Shown: positions 1 through 7,233 of the stretch, in pieces
Layout of the letters: each line of letters opens with the position of its first letter
How positions within the stretch are numbered: the stretch's first letter is position 1
Assembly (NCBI GenBank): GCA_051876105.1
Contig: JBJEHN010000128.1
Location: forward strand, 1-14,729
Length of the DNA stretch: 14,729 nt
DNA from: W2P13-069 sp051876105
GTDB lineage: Bacteria; Actinomycetota; Coriobacteriia; Coriobacteriales; QAMH01
Direction: 5' to 3'
The notes under the pieces: generated by a model
Told to the model about the DNA's origin: nothing
Database searches by the model: none
What the model saw: only the letters and a program-made list of their open reading frames with translations
Translations under genes and position numbers: made by a program

Positions 1-172
1 CCCGCTGAGCTGGGCCTATGCAGGGATCTCTCCCACAGAAACCACCGAAGAGCCCCTTTTTCCCGCACCAGAATAATCTCCTGTCCCAAGGGGGCTCGCA
101 CGAATAACGAGGGTGGGCAGGCTGTTCTGAAATCGAACGGCATCGCAGGTATGTGACTCTGCGAACAGCATT
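1..172. other. Non-coding left end; no gene recognised
   Basis: I see no convincing gene here. A plus-strand frame is open from base 1 to a TGA at 154-156, but its translation has no recognisable family character. A loose inverted repeat pairs AGCCCC at 51-56 with GGGGCT at 91-96. The segment abuts the apparent 5' break of the next gene, so it may be a dispersed intergenic repeat or inserted DNA. That is inference only. Confidence 0.3.
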
Positions 173-874
173 GTGCTTGCAGCAGACCAGGAGGTGAGGC
201 TGGAGCTGGTCGGCGGGGATGGCGGCGGGGAAGCACCTCACGAGGATGACAGCGCCGATGGCAGCAAGGCCCTGGCCAAGGACGAGGTCGCAGTGCCCTT
301 CGACTCCTACGAGTACATGGCGAGGCCCTACAAGAAGGCTGTCGCCGCCTTCGAGAAGGCCGGCTTCACAAACGTGAGGGCAAAGCCCATCTACGACCTC
401 AGCACCCCCGGGGGCGGGCTCTTCTCGAAGGGCGAGAACGAGGTGGAGGACGTCTCCATCGCCGGCAGGGACAGGTTCTCGGAGGGCGACGTCTTCAAGA
501 AGGGTGCCAAGGTCGTCGTCAGGTACCACAGGCTCGAGTACGAGAACCCCAAGATCAAGTGGGCGAGCCGCACTGTCGCGCAGCTGTTCGACGAGCTCGA
601 CAGCAACGCCATGAGGGCGAAGAAGGCCTACGAGGGCAAGTACCTCACCATCACCGGCTACCTCGACGTCGTCGACGCGAGCGGCGGCTACATCGCCCTG
701 ACCCCGAGCAACAGCGGCTGGGACATCAACACCATCCGACTCGACCTCAGCACGGACGCGCAGAGGAGCAAGGTGGAGAGGATGTCGCGAGGTGACAGGG
801 TGAGCGCGAAGGTGAAGGTCGAGAGCGTCGGGGAGATCATCGGCTACTCCGTCAGCTTCTACAAGTTCGCATAA
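173..874 (+). CDS. PASTA-like plus OB-fold (tRNA_anti-like) protein, probably 5'-truncated
   Basis: Residues ~46-119 look like the PASTA-like repeat of Coriobacteriia and Clostridia envelope proteins (AFEKAGFTNVRAKPIYDL, then VEDVSIAGRDRFSEGDVFKK, ending in the strand GAKVVVRYH). Residues ~133-231 fit an OB-fold of the tRNA_anti-like type (YEGKYLTITGYLDVV ... GDRVSAKVKVESV). Relatives usually carry an N-terminal zinc ribbon and a membrane helix; neither is present. Residues 4-12 (ADQEVRLEL) resemble the last strand of a preceding PASTA-like unit, so the gene probably lost its front part near base 170. The GTG at 173 is only the first start codon in the frame and has no ribosome site. The OB domain could bind nucleic acid or another ligand, but no catalytic residue is visible. 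The reading frame is real; whether it is expressed is doubtful. Confidence 0.7.
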   Translation: MLAADQEVRLELVGGDGGGEAPHEDDSADGSKALAKDEVAVPFDSYEYMARPYKKAVAAFEKAGFTNVRAKPIYDLSTPGGGLFSKGENEVEDVSIAGRDRFSEGDVFKKGAKVVVRYHRLEYENPKIKWASRTVAQLFDELDSNAMRAKKAYEGKYLTITGYLDVVDASGGYIALTPSNSGWDINTIRLDLSTDAQRSKVERMSRGDRVSAKVKVESVGEIIGYSVSFYKFA

Positions 875-900
875 GCGCGGCAGGCGCACAGCACCCGCCG

Positions 901-1694
901 TCAGTCCTGCTCGAGCACCCTCGAGAGCTTGATGCCGAGGAGGATGCCGACGGGGAGGTCCTCCCGCCTCGCCAAGTCGATTACAACCTCCGAGTCCCCG
1001 AGGGCGTTCTCAGCGGCCGTCGCGCAGAGGAGCGCCTCTCCAGCCTCCGTGCAGGCGGTGAGCCGCGCCTTGAAGAGGCCGAGCTCCTGAGAGCGGTCCA
1101 CCCTCCAACCCATCGGCTCGATGACGGGGTCGGCGCCGGTGACAGACTCCCTGATCGACGACGGGGGCAGGTTGCGCAGCTGGAGGCTGGGGCTTCCCTC
1201 CAGGCTCAGCGAATAGCTCTCCCAATAGCCGCTGCTCCCGAAGCTGCAGCTAATGCTGCCCGCATAGCTCCCATCTGGCCTTGCTATCGACGCGCTCCTC
1301 TTGGAGAGGAAGCCGGCCGCCTCGACGAGGTAGGCGAGCTCGCCGTCTGTGCCGTACACCTCGATGGTCTTCTTCCTCTTCACGGAGTACTTGCATATGA
1401 GCTTGGCGCGCAGCGGGTAGCAGCCCGGGGCGTTGACCTCTGCGCGTGNNNNNNNNNNNNNNNNNNNNNNNNNNNNNNNNNNNNNNNNNNNNNNNNNNNN
1501 NNNNNNNNNNNNNNNNNNNNNNNNNNNNNNNNNNNNNNNNNNNNNNNNCATATGAGCTTGGCGCGCAGCGGGTAGCAGCCCGGGGCGTTGACCTCTGCGC
1601 GTGTGGACTCCGCCTTCGCCGCATAGCCCTTGAGCGCGGCGTAGGTCGCGGCCTTCTTGGCGGCGCCGAGCGCGGCCTTGGAGATGAGCCCCAT
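901..1694 (-). CDS. Unknown 212-aa protein (possible LURP-one/tubby-like), interrupted by assembly gap
   Basis: The ATG at 1694 follows GGGAGGT with good spacing and opens MGLISKAALGAAKKAATYAALK. The frame is broken by 100 Ns at 1449-1548. The 55 bases before the gap (1394-1448) are repeated exactly after it (1549-1603). Removing one copy plus the Ns (155 bases) leaves 639 bases, 212 codons plus stop, in one frame, so the gene is probably intact in the organism. The region KKTIEVYGTDGELAYLVEAA followed by ARPDGSYAG recalls LURP-one-related/scramblase-like beta barrels, in which short strands alternate with a 'DxxGxxxxxI' turn. That match is weak. The N-terminus is Ala/Lys-rich and helical. 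It lies 183 bases below the nuclease-like gene and may share its transcript. Confidence 0.6.
1449..1548. other. 100-N assembly gap
   Basis: A run of exactly 100 Ns is flanked by a perfect 55-bp direct duplication (1394-1448 and 1549-1603). This is the signature of two contigs that ended on the same k-mer and were joined by a scaffolder with an arbitrary gap size. It is not a biological repeat. Confidence 0.93.
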
Positions 1695-1877
1695 GGACCT
1701 CCCGTTTCATGTGGTGAACGAGCAGCGGCGGCAGAGCGTGCGAGTTCAAGCCGCCCCCGGCCCAAAGATACAGCAACCGCTCGGCCCTCAGGGGCTGTAG
1801 CCGATCAGGTTGCATGGGCACCTGGCGAGAGCCATGGTTCCGGGCTCGGCTTCGGATGCCCCCCAGCGATCTCGATG

Positions 1878-2984
1878 CTAGAGGATCTTCCTAACAGCGT
1901 CGATCCCAACGTAGATGAGCTGGACGACATCCTCGTCGGTGGCATCCCAGGGCTTCTTTTTGACGACGTTGTCCCCGTCATGGCCGATGCCGGCGGCATC
2001 GAGCAGCTTCGAGATGGTAGCCTTGCCTGCTTCCTCGTCATCCCTGAGCCAAATCCAGGCACCCCAGCCGTCCTGGTTGCGGTAGGTCTCGACACTGATG
2101 TGCGCTTCAGGATTGCCATTTGCCAGCTCGTGCCCATCCGGCAGCTTGATTTCGATGCAGATGCAGGTGTACAGCCCGCTGGCGCTTTGGTAGACGAAGG
2201 GGTCTTGCCAGTACTCGAGGTCTTCAGGCAGCTCTATGCTGCCCATGATGCCCCTCGCCCGGGACTTCGTCTTGCCCCTCCAGTCGCTGACGAGCTTCAG
2301 GAGGTCGCCGACCTCCGCATAGTGCTCTTTGACGAACTGGTCTTCAGCGCTTGCCATGGTGTCCCCGCTCTCGAGCTTCTCGATGGTGCAGATGAGGTCC
2401 TTCATGAAGGCGAGCCAGGTGCTGTCGGCGTCCTCAAGGTGCTCGCCGAGGTGCGTGTGCACGGCCGCGAACAGGCGCGCGTAGGTGACGTTGGCGAACT
2501 CGTTGCCCGCGATGCCCTGCTGGCTGCCCAGGTCGTGCAGGGAGAGGACGACCTTCACTGACTCCGTCCCTGCCTCGGCAGCGGTGCTGTCGATGAGCTC
2601 GGCGTACTCGCCCAGGTCGTTGTAGAGGCCTGCGAAGACCTTGTTCTCGATGCCGACGGTGTAGGTTCGCGTGGAGAAGAGGATGTCGAGGCGCTTGCCG
2701 GACAGGGTGGACACCTCCCTGTCGATGCTGCACGTCGCTCCGGGCGGCTTCGCGTCTGCACGCGCACATTCGACCAGCGATCGCGCCCACAGATCGCCGA
2801 AGCCGTGCTCCTCTGTGCTGTCGAGGAAGAACGCCAGGATGTTGCTGACGACGTTCTCGTAATGCGGGTAGCCCGACACCTCCATGATGGTCTTGCGCGA
2901 CCTCGGCAGCGACCTCTTGAGGCCCGCGAAGTCCTCGAGGAGCTTCCCGAGCTTCGATGCCCTGTCTTCACCTGTTGCTGTCAT
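1878..2984 (-). CDS. PD-(D/E)XK nuclease superfamily protein (PDDEXK_4-like)
   Basis: The 368-residue protein carries the conserved order of the PDDEXK_4 family. E43-N44 begins the first helix (ENVVSNILAFFLD), HGFGDL is at 60-65, D100 lies in KRLDILF, the E-N-K triad is at 113-115 in VGIENKVFAG, and Y127 lies in YNDLGEY. The metal-binding D...ExK signature is therefore complete and the enzyme is probably active. The C-terminal half (~180-368) has no motif I recognise and may be a sensor or target-binding part. I chose the ATG at 2984 because GAGGAG stands 4 bases upstream; an in-frame GTG at 3011 lacks a ribosome site. The gene follows the 161-aa gene by 37 bases, so it is probably co-transcribed with the HIRAN gene. 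Family members occur in phage-defence and mobile-DNA settings; the specific substrate is unknown. Confidence 0.88.
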   Translation of the reverse strand: MTATGEDRASKLGKLLEDFAGLKRSLPRSRKTIMEVSGYPHYENVVSNILAFFLDSTEEHGFGDLWARSLVECARADAKPPGATCSIDREVSTLSGKRLDILFSTRTYTVGIENKVFAGLYNDLGEYAELIDSTAAEAGTESVKVVLSLHDLGSQQGIAGNEFANVTYARLFAAVHTHLGEHLEDADSTWLAFMKDLICTIEKLESGDTMASAEDQFVKEHYAEVGDLLKLVSDWRGKTKSRARGIMGSIELPEDLEYWQDPFVYQSASGLYTCICIEIKLPDGHELANGNPEAHISVETYRNQDGWGAWIWLRDDEEAGKATISKLLDAAGIGHDGDNVVKKKPWDATDEDVVQLIYVGIDAVRKIL

Positions 2985-3021
2985 CCTGCTCCTCGCTCCG
3001 TCTCTCGGCACCTGGTCTGTC

Positions 3022-3507
3022 TCAGTATAGGGCCGGCATCATGCGCTGGCCTCGAGCGCGGGCACCGGTTGCTCGCTCGAGGAGGCGGCTGAGGTCTTTG
3101 ACACCGGCTGCGCAGCCGAGGTAGAGCTCGAGCTCAGCTGCGATGTGTGCGGCGACCCGCTCTTCGGCACCGCCCGTGCAGCGCGCGTCCCCTCCCGACG
3201 CGACCCGGCGATGGTAGGCATCGAGGGTGGCGAGCTCGGCCTCGAGCTCCGGCAGCGCGCCGGCACCCGCCCCGCCGCCGGGGAGCAGGAAGCCCAGGCC
3301 GCTCTCCTCGAGGTACCCGGCCTCCGGCGCGCTGCCCACACTCGACATCCCTATCGCGGTTAGCAGGTCGGCGCGAAGCAGGTCGCTGCCGAGCGCGAAG
3401 GCGGCGGCAGCCCTCCTCCCTCGCTCGGCGCACAGCCGCGGGGGCCAGGCGTAGTGGCCCTCGTCGACGCCGGCGAGGGCCATATCGAGGGTGGCCACTG
3501 CCCCCAT
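3022..3507 (-). CDS. Hypothetical protein, 161 aa, in HIRAN operon
   Basis: I do not recognise this family. The protein is Ala/Leu/Glu-rich and looks mostly helical, with a Gly/Ala-rich linker near residues 76-84 (GGGAGAGAL). There is no signal peptide or membrane segment. Two lone Cys residues do not form a metal site. The ATG at 3507 is preceded by AAGGGGAC. It starts 9 bases after the stop of the HIRAN gene and ends 37 bases before the start of the nuclease-like gene, so the three are almost certainly one transcript. A small partner or adaptor for either neighbour is plausible but not shown. The opposite strand and alternate frames also stay open here because of high GC; this frame is preferred for its ribosome site and operon spacing. 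Confidence 0.65.
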   Translation of the reverse strand: MGAVATLDMALAGVDEGHYAWPPRLCAERGRRAAAAFALGSDLLRADLLTAIGMSSVGSAPEAGYLEESGLGFLLPGGGAGAGALPELEAELATLDAYHRRVASGGDARCTGGAEERVAAHIAAELELYLGCAAGVKDLSRLLERATGARARGQRMMPALY

Positions 3508-3516
3508 CGCGTCCCC

Positions 3517-3840
3517 TTACCTCGCGTCGATCACGTAGAGGCCCACGCGGACCTGCTCCCAGGGGTCGGCCTCGGGGTCGACCTGCAGCACGCGCAGCTC
3601 GAAGGCGTCGTGGCCGTAGTACATGAGCAGCGCCGGCAGCGGGTTGTGGGCCTTGGGGACGTAGCCGACCTTGCGCTGCCCCAGGCAGATCGCCAGGCAG
3701 TTGGGGTCGTGCGGGTTGTCGAACTCGGGGACGACCTCCAGGCGGTCGCCCGCGCACAGCTCGGACAGAAGCAGGGCGCCGTCCCAGTGCTGGAACCCCG
3801 CGATGAAGAATGTGGCCACATGGCGCGACGGCTCGTACAT
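3517..3840 (-). CDS. HIRAN-domain protein
   Basis: The 107-residue protein is almost entirely one HIRAN domain. VATFFIAGFQHWDGA is at 8-22, the LCAGDRLEVVPEFDNPHDPN core at 28-47, and KVGYVPKAHN at 57-66 before the closing helix. HIRAN domains bind DNA ends or unpaired bases in HLTF/Rad5-type proteins, and bacteria commonly encode them as stand-alone proteins. The ATG at 3840 is chosen because GGGAGG lies 6 bases upstream; the frame continues to 3921 without a ribosome site. It is the first gene of the unit and starts 40 bases below the -10-like hexamer of the promoter at 3881-3928. The PD-(D/E)XK gene two places downstream suggests that recognition and cleavage functions are encoded together (inference). 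Confidence 0.9.
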   Translation of the reverse strand: MYEPSRHVATFFIAGFQHWDGALLLSELCAGDRLEVVPEFDNPHDPNCLAICLGQRKVGYVPKAHNPLPALLMYYGHDAFELRVLQVDPEADPWEQVRVGLYVIDAR

Positions 3841-3880
3841 GATGTGCCTCCCTATGCTCGCATTCCAAACGGATGCCGCG

Positions 3881-3928
3881 AGTCTAGGACGCGGGTGTGA
3901 CGCAGAGGCGGTATTGAACAAGCGTTCG
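3881..3928 (-). promoter_or_regulatory. Shared promoter module, copy D (HIRAN operon)
   Basis: Read on the minus strand from 3928: the dyad CGAACGCTTGTTCA (3928-3915), GTCACA (3901-3896) and the -10-like TAGACT (3886-3881). These sit at module positions 1, 28 and 43, exactly as in the other three copies. No -35 hexamer is present at the usual spacing, which suggests an activator-dependent promoter. The dyad also resembles an actinobacterial LexA box. Confidence 0.7.
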
Positions 3929-3956
3929 GAGCGACCGAAGAGTGGGCGCGCAGATG

Positions 3957-4337
3957 CTAGAGGAGCCCGGCCAGCGCCTTTTTTGCGCTCTCGGGGTCGT
4001 CTAAATCAATCTCTCGCAGCTCGATGCGGGCGTCCGCGGCCAGCAGGCCCTGCTCCTCGGTGAGCTCCCCGATGAGCGCGAGCACGGGGGCGCTGCCGCG
4101 GCAGTCCAGGAGCACCTGCAGCTCCCAGGCCACGCGCATCAGCTCGCCGGTGCCCACGGAGGCGGGGCTCGCAACGACGCAGCGCGCTCTCTCGAGCACC
4201 TAGCAGAGCCCGGCCCTGCCGAGCCCGGCCACCTCGAGCGACTCGAGCGCGGCAGCCGGCAGCAGCCCCTCGAGCACGTTGGCCTCCGCCTCGCTTAGCC
4301 CCATTGCGAGCACGCGCGTTTTGCCCGGCTCCCTCAT
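3957..4337 (-). pseudogene. Paralogue of the 5524-5916 gene, interrupted by an in-frame TAG
   Basis: The ATG at 4337 overlaps the stop of the beta-CASP gene (ATGA). The frame opens MREPGKTRVLAMGLSEAEAN, stops at TAG (4202-4200) after 45 residues, and continues in the same frame from a GTG at 4199 for 80 more residues to a stop at 3957-3959. Both halves align end to end with the intact 130-aa gene at 5524-5916: GLSEAEANVLEGLLP matches GLTDEEHALVERSLP, and LALIGEL matches VAWIGEP. The simplest reading is a CAG-to-TAG nonsense change in a ~126-aa gene. Alternatives are re-initiation at the adjacent GTG to make two peptides, amber suppression, or a sequencing error. The family is unknown to me. 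Confidence 0.7.
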
Positions 4338-5524
4338 ATCTCCAGCTCCTCTCCGTCTTGCAGCACTGACACGTTGCGGCCGGCGAGCGCGGCGGCGAGC
4401 GCCTGGGGGGCGTCCGTGTGCATGGGGACCACCACCTCCGGGTCGACCATCTCCACCACGGCGGCGATGTCCTCTACCGACGCGTGCCCGCTGGTGTGCA
4501 GCGGCTCCCAGCTGCCCGCCATCTCGAGCAGCGAGGGGATGGTGCTGCCGGGACGGGTCCGGTAGCCGTCCCACATGCAGTAGAGCATGACGCTCTGCGC
4601 GGTGTCGAGCTCGGAGACTAGCCTCCTGAAGGAGCGGTTGTCGCGCACGAACATCAGGCCGCCTCGCTCCTTGAACCCGGCAAAGGTCTTGGTCGAGATC
4701 CAGTTCAGCTTGGGCCTCTCGTAGAAGGGGGAGAGGCCCGCCCAGTTCTCGCAGACCTTGTCGACCAGCTCGCACTGGTACCTGTCCGCCAGGCAGTACC
4801 TTCCCCTCGGCACGGCCCTGCTGAGCGAGAAGACGCGGTCGAGGTTGGTGGCGGCGCACAGCGCGAGCACGTACTTGTGCTCGCCCAGGAGGGCCTTGAG
4901 GCGCTCCCGCAGGTCTCGCTCGGTTACTGCGGGACCAGCCGGGCGCGAGGCGGTGGTCCCCTCGGTCACCACGCAATCGACCTTGCGCACCAGCTTGGAG
5001 AGCACCTTGGGCATCGCGCTGCGGCGGATGCCGTGCAGGCGGAAGTCGCCCGTATGCAGCAGCCGCCTGCCGCCGGCCTCGACGAGGAACATGTAGGCGT
5101 CGACGGCAGAGTGGTCGATGCAGTAAGGCGTGACCCGCGTGTCACCGAAGGAGAGCGGCTCGCCGGCGCGGAAGGTGCGCACCACCTCCATCCGCTGGAG
5201 CAGGGCGGGGTCCGTCGCCGGGTTGCGCCGTGCGGACATGAGCATGACCTCCTTGGCGAGCGCCCCCATGTACAGCGGGATGTCCTCCCGTACGCGCGCC
5301 ATCTGCCCCGTGTGGTCGCCGTGGTAGTGGGTGAGAAGCACGGCATCGCAGCGGCCGCTGGCGTTGGTCACGCCGTCGATGTCGAGGTCGGCCGGCACGA
5401 AGCCCGGCTCCACGGAGAGCTCGTCGCCCATGTCGATCACGATGCGGGCCATGCCGGTGCGGACCTCGGTGGCGACGCCGCCGACCTGGTGGGTGCCCCT
5501 GTGGACGGTGACCTTCACAGCCAT
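4334..5524 (-). CDS. MBL-fold beta-CASP (RNase J-like) metallo-hydrolase
   Basis: This 396-residue protein has the full metallo-beta-lactamase site: H66, H68, D70 and H71 in THYHGDH, H138 in CIDHSA, D160 in HTGDF. The C-terminal half carries beta-CASP motifs: E188 in TEGT, H347 in HTSGHAS, and H369 in VVPMHT. This arrangement is that of RNase J/CPSF-type nucleases and predicts a two-zinc RNA (or DNA) hydrolase in the cytoplasm. Housekeeping RNase J is about 550 residues with a C-terminal domain; this shorter form is an accessory relative. Its ATG overlaps the upstream stop (TAATG) and its stop overlaps the next start (ATGA), so the three genes are translationally coupled. The substrate is unknown. 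The small genes on either side are paralogues of each other and may encode a dedicated partner. Confidence 0.9.
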   Translation of the reverse strand: MAVKVTVHRGTHQVGGVATEVRTGMARIVIDMGDELSVEPGFVPADLDIDGVTNASGRCDAVLLTHYHGDHTGQMARVREDIPLYMGALAKEVMLMSARRNPATDPALLQRMEVVRTFRAGEPLSFGDTRVTPYCIDHSAVDAYMFLVEAGGRRLLHTGDFRLHGIRRSAMPKVLSKLVRKVDCVVTEGTTASRPAGPAVTERDLRERLKALLGEHKYVLALCAATNLDRVFSLSRAVPRGRYCLADRYQCELVDKVCENWAGLSPFYERPKLNWISTKTFAGFKERGGLMFVRDNRSFRRLVSELDTAQSVMLYCMWDGYRTRPGSTIPSLLEMAGSWEPLHTSGHASVEDIAAVVEMVDPEVVVPMHTDAPQALAAALAGRNVSVLQDGEELEI

Positions 5525-5916
5525 TACCGCTCCGAGCCTTCACACGGAAGGGAGCACAGCAGCCGGCTCCTGTCCCCGGCGCCCCTGAGGAGGCCCTCGA
5601 GCTCGGAAGCCAGCTCACCGAAGGTGGCGAAGCGCTTGACAGGGCCGGGCATGGGCCCGTTCGGGGCGGGCTCGCCTATCCAGGCGACCGTCTCGACGAG
5701 CTCGTCACCCACCTCCCCGTAGTAGCCGGACAGGAATTCGAGCGAGTTCTCGTCGAGTTCGGTGGCGCGGACGATGGCGGCGACGTCGCCGTGGACCACG
5801 AGGTCCGACGGCGCGCTGGTCGCGAACGCCTCGCACCTCTCGGGCAGGCTGCGCTCGACGAGTGCGTGCTCCTCGTCTGTGAGGCCGTAGGTGACGACGG
5901 CGTGCGGTTCTCTCAT
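5524..5916 (-). CDS. Hypothetical protein, 130 aa, first gene of the beta-CASP operon
   Basis: I do not recognise the family. The protein begins MREPHAVVTYGLTDEEHALV and alternates hydrophobic strands with helices (DVAAIVRATELD, LVETVAWIGEP), as in a small alpha/beta Rossmann-like fold; no catalytic motif is evident. The ATG at 5916 follows GAGGGAGGG at about 7 bases and lies 33 bases beyond the -10-like hexamer of the promoter at 5950-5997. Its TAA shares a base with the ATG of the beta-CASP gene. A diverged, stop-interrupted paralogue lies on the other side of that enzyme, which argues for a functional link with it. Confidence 0.8.
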   Translation of the reverse strand: MREPHAVVTYGLTDEEHALVERSLPERCEAFATSAPSDLVVHGDVAAIVRATELDENSLEFLSGYYGEVGDELVETVAWIGEPAPNGPMPGPVKRFATFGELASELEGLLRGAGDRSRLLCSLPCEGSER

Positions 5917-5949
5917 GCGGAATCCCTCCCTCTCGGTAGCTTGAGGGGG

Positions 5950-5997
5950 AGGGTACGCCGCCCCTGTGACACGGAGAGGGCGCCGAACAAGCATTCG
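5950..5997 (-). promoter_or_regulatory. Shared promoter module, copy C (beta-CASP operon)
   Basis: Minus strand from 5997: dyad CGAATGCTTGTTCG (5997-5984), GTCACA (5970-5965), -10-like TACCCT (5955-5950). Element spacing is identical to the other three copies. It extends the match with copy B through CACAGGGG and CGTACC. Confidence 0.72.
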
Positions 5998-6018
5998 AGA
6001 CGCGGAGGGGGCGGCCAG

Positions 6019-7131
6019 CTAGCCGAGCCAGGTCCTCTGCGGCAGCGGGCCCTCGGCCCGGTAGATGTAGCCGAGCGTGATCGCATCGCGGTGCCCGCCG
6101 CCCTCCAGCGCGAGCGGGCCGACCATCCCGGGGTCTGCATGGATGCCGCCCGTGCCGCCTGCCATGTCCCTCTCGATCGCGACGTCGTTCGGCATGACGA
6201 CGACGGCGCGGATGTCGAGGCTCTCCGGGACGCTGTCCGAGCCGAAGCCGAAGATGCCCCACCACTCGGCGCCGGAGTCGCTCCTGAGCAGCTCTCGGAT
6301 GAAGGTCGCGTAGGCGATGGCCTGCTTGAGCGCCTTCGCGGGCGGCTCGCTGGGTTCGAACGCGTCCTTCAGCTCCATGACGGCCAGCTTGGTGCCGCGC
6401 CCGGTGCCCATGCGGGCCAGGATGTCGATGCCGCCGCCGTACTGCTTCGAGTACTCGATGGCCCCCGCCCCGTCCTTCGCCTTGCTGGCGCGCAACGGGG
6501 TGGGCATCTGGAAGCAGGCCGGGGTGCCGGGGATCTTCACCGGCTGAATATTGGGGACCTCCTTGCCCTCGCTCGACTTCTGGGAGTAGTTCTTGAGCAG
6601 CCAGCTCTCCATGCCGTGCTCGGGCTGCCCCTTGAGCGCGACCCCGCCGCGGCTGCCCGAGAGGATGGCGTCGAGCTCCTTGTAGACCCTGCGCATCCTC
6701 ACGGCGTCGCCGCTGTGCCAGCCTATCCATTGCCCCCCAGCGTTGAGCCCCTCGAGGAACTCCGCGTCGTCGGCGCGGCCGCATGCAGCGAGCGCATCGC
6801 GTACCGCCTTGACGGGCTTTGTCTTGATCTGGACCCTCTCCTCACCGCCCATCGGGTTGGCGGCAACCCTGACGGCGGCGACGCTCTGGCCGTGGAAGCG
6901 CAGCTCGTACTTCGCGCTCCGAGAGCTGCAGGACAAGGCTGTTGACAGGGGCAGGTACAGCATGAACGGCGCGGGCACGTTGAACTGCCTCAGGCCGTCC
7001 CTGAGCTGCCCCTCGACAGCCCTCAGCTTGGCCGCGTACTCTTTGTAGCGGCCCTCCCACTCGTCCTCTGACCTGACGATTCCGCGCACGCGGTCGACAA
7101 CCGCCTCGTACTCGCTCCTGAGCTTGTCCAT
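6019..7131 (-). CDS. PD-(D/E)XK nuclease-like protein, 370 aa
   Basis: A PD-(D/E)XK core sits in the C-terminal half. D236 is in GGGIDILAR, E253 and K255 in AVMELKDAFEP, and the following helix holds Q270 and Y274 (ALKQAIAYATFIREL). An earlier glutamate in HGMESWLLKNY (~175) could be the first-helix acid. The N-terminal ~180 residues include a helical start (1-50) and a segment I cannot assign. The family differs from the two PDDEXK_4-like proteins in this window because its core lies late in the chain. The ATG at 7131 is the only Met start; GGGGAGG stands just 2 bases upstream, which is unusually close, so a non-ATG start slightly downstream is possible. The gene follows the 8247-7234 gene by 102 bases on the same strand. 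Confidence 0.82.
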   Translation of the reverse strand: MDKLRSEYEAVVDRVRGIVRSEDEWEGRYKEYAAKLRAVEGQLRDGLRQFNVPAPFMLYLPLSTALSCSSRSAKYELRFHGQSVAAVRVAANPMGGEERVQIKTKPVKAVRDALAACGRADDAEFLEGLNAGGQWIGWHSGDAVRMRRVYKELDAILSGSRGGVALKGQPEHGMESWLLKNYSQKSSEGKEVPNIQPVKIPGTPACFQMPTPLRASKAKDGAGAIEYSKQYGGGIDILARMGTGRGTKLAVMELKDAFEPSEPPAKALKQAIAYATFIRELLRSDSGAEWWGIFGFGSDSVPESLDIRAVVVMPNDVAIERDMAGGTGGIHADPGMVGPLALEGGGHRDAITLGYIYRAEGPLPQRTWLG

Positions 7132-7233
7132 AGCCTCCCCAATCGCAGTCTCGATCTGCTTGCGGCTGCCTCACCGCATCAGCCTCAGCCCCGAAGCCCG
7201 ACATCAGGGATCGGGGCCGCGGCCCTCCTTTGC

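Noticed and set aside
1446..2561. Plus-strand open frame spanning the N gap
   Set aside because: It reads through the Ns and lies opposite the PD-(D/E)XK gene; no family features.
3915..3928. Calling the dyads simply LexA/SOS boxes
   Set aside because: They fit the actinobacterial LexA consensus fairly well, but they lie too far upstream of the -10-like hexamer for usual repression and come with a conserved GTCACA, so SOS control is kept only as an alternative.
6340..6365. GGTTCGAA resembling a tRNA T-loop
   Set aside because: It lies inside the 6019-7131 coding region and no cloverleaf arms can be drawn around it.
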